Assembly (NCBI GenBank): GCA_024345305.1
Contig: BRON01000011.1
Location: 434,001 to 498,000, forward strand
DNA from: Mrakia gelida
Lineage: Eukaryota > Basidiomycota > Tremellomycetes > Cystofilobasidiales > Mrakiaceae
Direction: 5' to 3'
Length of the DNA stretch: 64,000 nucleotides
A program made the translations under genes and the position numbers. This document shows, one piece after another, positions 54,901-64,000 of this stretch (position 1 is its first letter; each line of letters opens with the position of its first letter). Under the pieces are notes generated by a model. It ran no database searches and was not told the origin of the DNA. It saw nothing but the letters and a program-made list of their open reading frames with translations.

Positions 54901-57900
54901 GGAACTTGAGGGTTGTGGCTGGGTGGCGAGTGGAGATGGCGTTGAAGAGGGTGAGAGGCATTCGAGCGAGTTCGGTGTCTCGGATGGCGTGAACGGTGTT
55001 GCTTCGAGGGACTGTGGTGATGACATCGAGCTCTCTGCAAAAGGGAGAGAGGTGTCAGACGAAGTTTGATCGCTCAAGAGGGACGAAAGACTCGACTCAC
55101 CCAAGACTCTCGCCTTGTCCGAACTCAGCGACTGTCTCGACGGCTCCCTCTCCTTCAGTCTCCGCAAGGGCTCGTAGTCGACCGTTGATGACGATGTAGA
55201 TCGAGTCTGAAGGATCTCCTTGCCGGTAGAGGACCTGAAGAGCGAAACGAAATCGTCAGCAGGATGCGAAGCCAAGACGCGACGAGCTCAACTCGGACTC
55301 ACCTGTCCAGCGTTGAGTTGCATCCAGTCCAACGAAGCGTCGATGTGAAGGACTGAGCGAAAGAAAGAACTCGAAGGTCAGGTCCGATCTCGAGGGGCCG
55401 ACAGGGGAGATGAACTCACCTAGCGGCGAGAGGAGCGAAATCAATCTCTTCGCGAGCGTGAGCAGAACGATCGGTCGTCTCTCGAGAAGTCGTTCGAGAG
55501 CCTCAGCAGGCAAGAACCCAACGTAGACGTCCGTCTTTGCCCTTCGCACCAGAACCACAAGCCTACGATCAGTCTCCAACCTCCTCAAAATCGGGAACAA
55601 GAAGCGCAGGACTCACTTGATATCCACATAACTCGCCGAGTTACTCAACGCACTCAGATACCCAGCGATCCCACCAGGCTTGACAGTGTAGAGATGAGTC
55701 GATCCAGGAACGACCGAGGGAGGAACGAAGTCGGTTGCTTTGGAGGTGTGGATGGAACCGTGACGAGGTCGAGAGGCGGAGATGGGAGGGAGGTGCGAGT
55801 TGTTCTTGGAGGACTTTCGAGCGGCGAGGAGAGGATCGGGTCGTTTGGGTTCGGAGGTTGCGGAGGTCGCGTTGGAGTTCTTGGGTTGACCTGGTTTGCC
55901 TGGGGGTGGGATGGAGACCTGTGAAAATAGAGAGAGAGGGAAGGAGGGTGAGCTTGGGGGGGGAGGAGGAAGGGAGGACGCGACAAGAGACTCACGTCGA
56001 GGAAACCGTCGATGACGAAGAAGAGACCTGAGGGGAGCACAAAAACGTAGGTCCTCATCAGTACGAGAGTCTCGAGAAAGGATTACGAGCAGCAGAAACG
56101 ACGCCGCGACTCACCAGCGTTCTTCTCTCCCTCCTTCACCAACTCCCCTCCCTTCGGGAAATACAAAATCTCCACCTCGTTTTCCAACTCCTCCTGTCCA
56201 GTCCCACCAGCAGCCCCCCAAGCACTACTCATCCCCGTCATGATACTACTCGTCTCGTCATCCGCCGCTCCAGGTCCACTCCTCTCCAACATTGACAAAC
56301 TCCCAAACGAAGAGTTGAACCTACCTCCGTTGCCGTTCCCATTCCCATTCCCAAACGGAGAGGGTGAGCCCGTAAGCGACGTCGAGGCCGAAGGCGAGTA
56401 CATCGAAGGAGACGTGGAAGAAGGGAAGGAAGGTGGAGGGGGAGGGGGTTGGATGAGACCGATAGATTTCGCGAGGGAGGACATGACCGCGTCGCGAAGG
56501 TTGAAGTCGGGGATGGAAGCTGCTGAGCTGGCGAGGTTGATCTTGGGTGGTTTAGGTTCGTGACGACTCTTGACGGAGGAGACTCGAGAGCGAGAAGCGT
56601 TGTCCCATTTGATGGGTCGAGGGGTTTGAGCGCTGAAAGCCGTGGGACGGAAGTTCGTCGCGTCGAAGTCGTTGGTCATGGAGAGAAGGTCACCTGCTTG
56701 GACTTGACGTCTTGTGGAGGTTCGTCGAAAGATGGGTTGCGATTGAGGTGTTGGTGGAAGAGGTGAGACGACGGAGGGAGGGAGGGAGGTGGCGAACGAG
56801 GCGGGGGACGCGACGGACGAGGAAGAAGGGGAGGTGACGGTCGAGTTCGAGAGGAGAGACGAGGTCGGGGAAGACTCGCTGAACGATCCTCCTCGGACGA
56901 TCGGCTGCTGGTGCTGCTGAGAAGGCGAGTGCAGATGGGAAATCGAAGGAATAGGCTGATGGAACGACTTGGGTGAAGGCTTGACGGGTTCCATATTGAG
57001 AATCGCTGAGCCTGCTCCTCGAGGTCCAGGCGTCTTCTGCCCACTGCTAGCGATTGAGTTGCTACTCGACCCTCGTTTCTGACCACCTTGGAGATCTCCG
57101 TACGATCGACCGAGGTTGAAGTAGTCTCCTGTTCCCTCGTTTCCTTCTCCTTCGTCGCTCGATCCGTCGGAATCGACTGTGGTTCGAGTGTCGGGACGGA
57201 ACTTCTGTCGAAGGGCGTCCATTCCTCCTCCTTCGTAGAACTCGGAGGGGAGAGGATGTGAAACGAGTGAGTTGAGACTTGATTCGGCTCGGAGGACTAG
57301 GCGACGGGACGAAAAGGGCGTGGTCAGGACGAGACGTCGACGAGAAGAAGAGGAAGAAACGCGAGAGCTCACCTTCAGCGGTGAGACCGAGATACTGGTG
57401 AGCCGTGGTGAAAGTGACGCGAGAGAATCGAGTGAGAATGACTATGAGACAGTGAAGAAAGGGCAAGAGCGCGTCAGGACGAGAAGGCGGGCAAGAGTCG
57501 AGAACCTCGAAGCTGACTGACCTTGGACGATGTGAGCGCTAGCCTTCGGGAACTTCCTCGTCAACCTCCTGAACGCATCGGCAGGGATAACAGCCAGCGT
57601 CGTATCAACTGAGATCGAAGACAAAGATCGAAAGTTCAGTTCTCGCCCGCTCTCCAAACGCGTCTCGCTCGAACCCAAGCTCAAACTAAACTCACCAGTA
57701 GCTCTCGCAACAGTCCCTCTCTCCTCCCCTCCCCCTCCACCCCCCGTGAACTTCGCTCCCCTATCCGGCTCGCTCCTATACCCTCCTCCTCCTTGAGCGC
57801 CATACGAGCTGCTCCTACTTCCGAACCCTCCTCTCGGATCCCTCTCCTCCTCAAACCCACCACCTCCTCCGTTGAACCCTCCTCCGTTGCCGTTGAACAT

Positions 57901-59376
57901 AGGTGTAGCAGTCCCCACGCTCTCCCCTCCTCCAACTGTACTCCCTCCCCCGTAGCTGCTCTCTCCATCCCGTTCTCCATCCCGAATGGGCTGGTTCATC
58001 AAGTCGAAAGCAGAAACGTCCGAATTGGCGCGTTCTGATCTCCTCGGTCGGGCGTTGTTGAGGTTGGTGGATGAGTTGGACCTTGTCGATGAGGGAGGGT
58101 GATCGAAGTTGGAGTTGTTGTTGGAGTTGGTGTCTGAGGGGTCCCAGGAGAGTCGAACGTCCTCGGTGAAGAGGGAAAGGATGGTGAAGAGGGAGGAGAG
58201 GGTTCCGCCTGAGGAGACTTCGGTGAGGAGATCGTACCCGTTGAGCGGAGGTTCGTCGTCGTCTGAGTTGGAGGAGGAGAAGGGTTGGGAGGAGGAGGGC
58301 TGGAGGAGAGGGGAGGGGGCGAAGACTTGGACGTGGCTGGGGTGGGAGGGAGCGAGAAAGAAGTGAGCGGGGAGCGAGGTGGGATGAGGGAAAGGGAGGG
58401 AGGGAGCTCACCCATCAACGACGCAGTAGAAGGACTTGTCGTTCGAGTCGAGGGTTAGAGAGTCTCCTGCGATGAGCCGACGAGTCTGGAGATGGCGAGA
58501 TAGCTCGTGGAAGACCTGAGTGAATCGAACGAAAGGAGAAGGTCGAGCAGGATGGTGAGCTTCGCCTTTCCTTCCCCTCCCTGTCGAGAGCTCCTCGCCC
58601 CTCCGACCACCCAGACCGAGCAGGTTTTCAACTCACAGGCTTCTCCAAGAATCCAAAAATCCTGATAGCCGACAGGAACTCGTCGAGGTAGTTGTGAAGC
58701 GGAGCTGAGGAGTTGTCGGAGAGAACGTCTGGATGGAGGGACTTCTTGTCCGGTTTGGCGAGGCTGTCGAGGAGAGCGAAGGATGAGCTTGAAGCTCCCG
58801 AAAAGACGCGAGGGAGACGGAGATGGACTCACGGGACCTCCTTGAGAGCTGTGTATTTGTTGAGGTAGCGATATCGAACGAGGAAGAAGAGTCCTGTTGG
58901 GACGAGGAGGGAAATGAAGAGGAGACCAGGGAAGTTGAGCTGGGTTTGGGAGGCGAAGGAGGGGGAGTTAGTTCGTGAGACTCGAAGAGGGTGGAAATGA
59001 GCATGTGTGGGCGCGATGTAGAGTCCAAAAATGGGGATAGGAAGGTTTGCAGGAGCAGAGGAGAGTCGTTCAACAGCCTTCGGGTGAGCTCACAACCGGT
59101 TACTGATCCTTCTCTCTTCTCCTTCTCCCTCCCTTCCTCTGAGCTCTATATCTCGGGCGACCATACGAAGAGCGAGCTACTCACCTGCAAAGTCCAACTC
59201 CAACCTAGGATCCTCACCATGAGACTCGGGATTGTGAGAGTGACGAAGGCGACGAGTTGACGAAGGATCTGAAGGACGTAGATTGAGGCTCGAAGAAGAG
59301 CTGCTACAAGAGAGATGATGGGATTCCCGAGAGGGGCCGGAGGAACAGGCCCAGCTTGGAGTTGAGGGACGTCCAT
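51986..59376 (-). CDS. NTE1: Lysophospholipase NTE1 (neuropathy target esterase homologue)
   Basis: An ER phospholipase B that deacylates phosphatidylcholine to glycerophosphocholine. The N-terminus has two membrane segments ([38 protein letters not shown]). Three cyclic-nucleotide-binding-like domains follow; the clearest are near 56100-56000 ([20 protein letters not shown]) and 55320-54950 ([36 protein letters not shown]). A patatin domain starts at [16 protein letters not shown] (oxyanion loop), then [14 protein letters not shown] (nucleophile Ser) and [13 protein letters not shown] (catalytic Asp). A disordered linker of several hundred residues rich in Ser, Pro, Gly and Asn (56100-58400) interrupts the regulatory part and includes a GNGNGNGNGG run. 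About 25 short introns. The C-terminus ends in a basic [10 protein letters not shown]. Length is estimated at 1,700-1,900 residues. A 5'UTR intron with GAGCTGACC and CACCCAG is likely above the ATG at 59376. Confidence 0.93.
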
Positions 59377-59772
59377 CGTGAGAGTGCGGATGGTGTGTAG
59401 AGATCTGGGTGGAGATGGGAAGGGTGAGAGAAAAAGGAAGGGAAGGAAACAAACGAAGGTCAGCTCTCGAGAGTTCGACCTTCTCCGAAGCACGTTTACG
59501 ACTCTCGAGTTGGGATGAGGAAGTTTTTACTGACTTCCTGAGGTCGTCAAGAGACTCTGATGAGCTCGTCTTTTGCAATTTTTCCTCTGTGAGAAGGGTC
59601 GCGGTTGAGGGGGCGAAGGGGAGGAGGAGCTCGACCCGCGTCGTCATGCTGCGTTTCGAGTCTCCTCGCTCTCTCCTTCCCGACGTCCATCCTTCCCCCT
59701 CTCCTTCCCTTTCCAAAGGACGACTCCTTGACCTCATCCTTATAACCTCCAGAGTCCCCTCTCTTCCTCGCC
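59377..59772. promoter_or_regulatory. Divergent promoter of NTE1 and LSB5
   Basis: 396 bp. On the minus side a candidate 5'UTR intron of NTE1 runs from GTCAGT (about 59533) through GCTGACC (about 59465) to CACCCAG (about 59407). A CCTTATAACC word near 59738 lies 35 bp above the LSB5 ATG. Confidence 0.4.
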
Positions 59773-62700
59773 ATGGTGAGTTCTCAGATTTTGAACGCGT
59801 TCTTTGAGTTCTAAACGAGAGCTGACTCGCTTCTCTCTTCTGGGTTGGATCGCACCGACCTTTCTCCCTCCCTCTCTCAGTCTTCCACCGCTAAAACGAT
59901 CAAGACCGGTATCAACCTCTTCAACGTTCTCACAGCAGATAAACCTCACGTGGGTCCACCACTCCTCTGAGTCTCGGAGTGTAGGATGGAGGAGGGACTG
60001 AGGAACGTGCGAAGGAAGACGAGGACGGGAGGGGGTCCGAAAGAGGAGAAGGAGAGCGAGGGAAGAACGAGATGCTGGTCCTTCCCTCAATCCGCCCTTC
60101 CTACACCCTACGAGACCTCTCAGCAGACTCAGCAGCTCTCTCTAGGGTGCAGGAAAAGAGGAGGAAGTGCCGAGAAGAGGTGGGAAGGAAGGGGGGAGCT
60201 GGGAGTCTTCCAATCAAGCTAGAGCTCAACACCCTCCGCTTCGCCGATAGCCCATCCAGACCAATTCCCTGACCTCCTTCCCTCCCTTTCCTCGCTTTCT
60301 TGGTACTCTTAGAGTTCCGTCACCGACTGGATCGAGATCCTTACAGGCGACAACTACGCTGAGAACGAGCTCGATGGAGTCTCGGAGCTCGTACAGGCCG
60401 TGTGAGTCCGACCTTCGTTCCCTCCTCCCCTCCGTCCCTTCCCTCGTCCCTCCCTTTCTTCGCTCATCTTACGCCTTCTCCTGACCATATCCACTCTCTA
60501 CTTCTTCATCATCACCCTCTCAGTGACATCCAAGCAACCGGACCCGACGAAGCTTCCCGAGCCATTCGAAAGAAGATCAAGTACGGTTCGACTCACAAGC
60601 AGATCCGAGCTCTCACTCTCCTCAAATCCCTCTCCGAGAACTCATCCACCTTCCACAAGTCCTTCACCTCCTCCCCTCAACTCGTAGACCGTCTCAAGGA
60701 GTGCGCCAGGGACTCTCACGCCGATCCTCGGGTCAAGCAGAAGATCCTCATGGTCTTCCTCGGGTGGAAGAAGCAGGACGAGGATGGAGATAAGGGCTTC
60801 TCGAGAGTCGCTGGGTTGTACGGAGAGCTCCATGGGCATGCTAGGAAGGTGAGCTCTCTCTCTTGGCGTCTTTTTGAGTCGTTGAGTACGTTGGCTAGGG
60901 CGAGGAGTGGGTTTGACGTTTCTGCGATCGTTTCTCGTCGAACTACAGCCCTCGATGCAGGCGAACTCTGGAACCGGCCACTCGTCCGTTTCGGCCTCTA
61001 CTCCTGCTGCTGCTCCTGCTCTTCGAGACGGAGGCCTGTGGGATCACTCTTGGGACGTCTCACCAGCTGCTGCGGCTGCCAACCGACACGGTTCGTCCTC
61101 TACACCTTCTCTCCTTCCCTTCGCTCGACGTCCCACGCTTCGTTCGCGCGAGCTCACCTCTCTTCCTCCCTCCCTCCTTCTCCATCTTTCTCTTCGCAGC
61201 CACCAAAGAGCAAGAAGCCTCCGCCAAGCTCGACGCCCTCTCTCGCAAGGCCGCTCAAGCCTCCGCGCAGGAGGAGAAGGACAGGAAGGATCGAGAGCGA
61301 CGAGAGATTGAGAGGAGGGAACGAGATCTCGCCGAGAGGGAGCAGAAGCTCAAGGACAAGGAGGCGAGGAAGGCTTCCATGTCGGCTTCTGCTCCTCCCA
61401 AGCCCAAGGCTGGAGCGAAGCCCACTGGTCCTAAGCGACCTCCATTCAACTTCGAGAAGGTCAGTTTCGAGACGAGACGGCGCCCGCGGAGAGCGAGAGG
61501 AGGGCGAGGTGCGGAGAGCGACGAGCTGACGTTCTTTTCTTTCTTTCATCGGGTTCTGCGGCGCTGTAGGAGAAGCCTGCGATCCTTCAGACTGTCGCCT
61601 CCGCTTCTCAGTCGGCCAACAACCTCATCAACGCCATCCGTGTACGTCTTCCTCGCAGCTCGACCTCTTGTTCTCGTCGCGTCGCGTCTCCTCGAACGAA
61701 ACGCCGACCTCTTCCCCTTCTTTTCCTTTCTTTTTGGGTTTGGTGTTCGCTAGCTCGTCAACCGAGAGCGAGAGAGCATCACCGAGAACCTTCGAGTCCA
61801 GAAGTACCTCGAGGAAGCCAAGGCGTCGAGGAAGAAGATCATCCGGTACATCCAGGTCGTCGAGGACGAGGACTACATCGGAACCCTGCTTCAGACCAAC
61901 GAGACGATCATTACCTCTCTGCAGCTTTACGATAAGGCGAGCCTCTCCTTCTCTAGCTCTTCGTCATCCCGCGAAACAACGAAACCTTCGAAGCTGACCT
62001 CGTCCCGCTCCCTCGTCGCGTTCTTCGCAGCTCTCCAAACCCTTCAACGAAGATTCGGATGACGAAACTCCTGCCAAGACCGAGGAGGAGGAAGAACTCG
62101 CTCGAGAGATGGCTGCTGCTAGACTTCAGAAGGAGCGAGAGTCGGAGTTGGCCAAGTTGCAGGCGAAGCAGAAAGCCGCTGTCGAGAAGGAGATGGCGAG
62201 GAGAAAGGCTTGGGAGGACGAGCAGAAGAACCTTCATCCTGATCTGGCTGGATTGGAGGGGCTGAACTTTGGGTCGAGCTCGTGAGTCGCATCCCATCCG
62301 TTTGAATCTGTCTTCAAAACCTCAATGGGTCGTCGACGCGTGAGGGTTTCGGAACTGACGCGTCTCTCTTCCCCTTACCTCGCGTTCCCGCTCCCTTCAA
62401 TCCCACAGCGTCCCCTCCCCAGCTCGAGCACCTCCCGCTCGAATCCCTTCCCCTCCCTCCGTTGACTCCCTCTCGGACGACGGATCCTACGACTCCTCGG
62501 ACGACGACTACCAACTTCGAGCTCGATCCCGTCGACCTTCCACCAACGCTCCTGTTCCTCAGAAGTACGACGCTTACGGATCCCTTGGAGATGGAGGAGG
62601 AGCTGGACTGTTGGATACTCCCACCGGGGAGGCTGATCCGTTCGCGGATGATTTCTTTGCTGGACCTGAGTGAGTGGAACCTTCTCGCGTCGTCAACTTG

Positions 62701-62893
62701 GTCGAGGTGAATCGACGAGACCCGTTGCTGACTTCCCCGTTCTTCTCTTCCCCAATTCTTCTTTGCAGTACTCCCGCTGCTACTGAGAGGAAGGAGTGGT
62801 GAGTCGCTTCCCTTCCCCGCCCTCGAAAAACGCGAAACCGAACTGACCTAGCCCTCCCTCTCGCGTTCCTCTGCTCACAGGACCTCGATCTAG
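59773..62893 (+). CDS. LSB5: VHS- and GAT-domain protein, Lsb5-like
   Basis: Yeast Lsb5 links endocytosis and the cortical actin machinery. The first coding exon is only the ATG (59773-59775), followed at once by a GTGAGT donor. Then exon 59881-59949 (AKTIKTGINLFNVLTADK), a 363-bp intron that is long for this locus, 60313-60401 (VTDWIEILTGDNYAENELD) and 60524-60848, completing a VHS domain (KQIRALTLLKSLSENSSTFH, HADPRVKQKILMVFLGW). An Ala/Ser linker and a charged coiled coil (about 61200-61380) lead to a GAT-like helical bundle (ASQSANNLINAIR, RYIQVVEDEDYIGTLLQTNE, IITSLQLYDK). The C-terminal part is acidic and disordered and ends at KEWTSI. Start and stop are supported by phase agreement over ten introns. 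Confidence 0.88.
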
Positions 62894-63315
62894 TCGTAGA
62901 ACTCTCAAACCACACATCCCATTTCTTCATCTCTCTTACGCTGCTCACACATCTATACCACCCCGATCTTTAGTTCTCTCTCAGTCCCTTCGCTCGCATC
63001 TCCTCCGCTCGTTTCAGCTCGTTCCTTTTTCGCTAGACTCACTGCATCGGCTCTGCTTAGCTTCCTCCTTTTTTTCTCGGTTCCACTTTTGGGCTCTCTC
63101 TCTCTCACGATCTCTACTATAATCTTCTCTGCCATTCCTTTCCTCGCGAAAGCAAAACAAAAACGTCACGAACACCTGACGAGCCAGATGGACGCCTCTT
63201 CGATCTCGACCTCCACCTTCCTCCCTCCTTCCCTCCGACCTTTCGCTCTCATCGCCTTTTTCGTCCACCCTCCCAACTCCCACTCACCAACATTCTTCGA
63301 TCCCTAGCAAGCAGA
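62894..63315. other. LSB5 3' flank and promoter of the S-formylglutathione hydrolase gene
   Basis: 422 bp, CT-rich on the plus strand. No exon supported. Confidence 0.4.
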
Positions 63316-64000
63316 ATGGTCTCCCTTGAACTCGTTTCCACCAACAAAGCCTTTGGAGGAGAGCTGAGGAAGTATAAGTTTGAGGTGAGTTGAAACTGAG
63401 GGAGCGGTTGAGCTCGCATCTTCCTTCCTTCCCTTCTTCCTTGCCCTCGCCTCGCTTCTCACGACTCGGGCTGACTTCTCTTCTTGCTCGCTCTCTCTTC
63501 CCCTCACCTTCGCCCTCGCTTACCCTCGCTTCGACTCAGTCCTCCTCCCTCTCCCTCCCTACCCAATTCAACATCTTCCTTCCCTCCTCCTCCCTCTCTT
63601 CCTCGCCAAACACCACCGCCGCGCCAGTGCTCTACTACCTCGCTGGCCTGACCTGCAACGAAGACACTGGGTACGTCTCCCTTCCCCTTTCAATACCTAA
63701 ACTCGTCGAAACGAGTGAAACCCTGACCTTCGAGCTCTTCGTCGTTCACCCAGACCCTGGAAGAGTGGCATCCTCGCCTCAGCAGCGAAACATTCCCTCG
63801 CCGTCGTCTTCCCTGATACGAGTCCTCGAGGAGCTGGGATCGAGGGAGAGGAGGAGAGCTGGGATTTTGGGACTGGTGAGTCATCGCCCTTTACCCCTTC
63901 AAATCTGCTGAGGCGAGAAAGGAGGAGGGAGGAGATGGGAGAGTCGACGAACTCGAGCTCACCTCATCTGGTTTTTTCGTTCGCCAGGCGCCGGGTTCTA
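63316..64000 (+). CDS. S-formylglutathione hydrolase, 3' end outside window
   Basis: Hydrolyses S-formylglutathione to formate and glutathione, the second step of glutathione-dependent formaldehyde removal in the cytosol. Exon 1 (from 63316) encodes [20 protein letters not shown]. After an intron comes [11 protein letters not shown] and the family signature [15 protein letters not shown]. Next is [20 protein letters not shown] with [20 protein letters not shown]. The last visible bases, after a GTGAGT intron with TTCGCCAG acceptor, begin GAGFY, as expected. The catalytic Ser, Asp and His regions lie beyond the window, so activity cannot be judged here. Confidence 0.93.

Overview
This is nuclear DNA of a filamentous or yeast-like fungus, most likely a basidiomycete of the Microbotryomycetes/Sporidiobolales type (inference). 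The genes carry many short introns of about 50-110 bp. Almost all begin GTGAGT, GTGAGC, GTACGT or GTTCGT, contain a near-fixed GCTGAC or GCTGAT branch site and end CAG. The DNA is GC-rich, intergenic gaps are short (mostly 180-900 bp), and the recognisable proteins are fungal: polyubiquitin, MET2, LAT1, SFI1, BST1, NTE1, GET1, LSB5, a CHRD protein, an NPC2-like protein and S-formylglutathione hydrolase. I saw no tRNA, rRNA, transposon or CRISPR array.

Left part (1-18.2 kb): a Ser/Pro-rich partial gene, then members of two local gene families. One family encodes coiled-coil plus F-box-like proteins (genes at 2451-4109 minus, 7394-8777 minus, 11572-12783 plus, 15124-16684 minus). The other encodes proteins with a C-terminal MYND-type zinc finger (4292-5595 plus, 16863-18198 plus). 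Between them lie a small single-pass membrane protein gene (6147-6908), MET2 (9124-11226 minus) and a small unknown gene (13663-14274 minus). Middle part (18.6-42.8 kb): SFI1, an AT-hook protein of unknown function, a fifth F-box-like gene (25397-27074), a cytochrome P450, LAT1, an NPC2/PG-PI transfer protein, a five-unit polyubiquitin gene, a second copy of the membrane protein gene (37460-38230), a sixth F-box-like gene (38742-40368 minus) facing a degraded MYND gene (40546-41638), and a protein with two NET-like domains (41631-42841 minus). Right part (43-64 kb): housekeeping genes BST1, an HSQ-type membrane hydrolase, a secreted CHRD protein, GET1, NTE1, LSB5 and the start of S-formylglutathione hydrolase.

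The most unusual thing is a two-gene module. A coiled-coil/F-box-like gene and a MYND-finger gene are transcribed away from each other from a shared promoter of about 180 bp that carries a CACGTG palindrome. It occurs three times (4.2, 16.8 and 40.4 kb), always in the same orientation, with a fourth solo F-box copy that still keeps the shared promoter block without the MYND gene. Members range from intact to frameshifted to truncated, and pairs share blocks that look identical across introns, which suggests ongoing duplication and gene conversion. Adaptor-like F-box and MYND proteins commonly work through protein-protein contacts, in ubiquitin ligases and chromatin repression respectively; what this paired system does is not known from the sequence.

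Exon boundaries were assigned by eye from splice consensus and paralogue comparison. Where a boundary is not settled this is stated.
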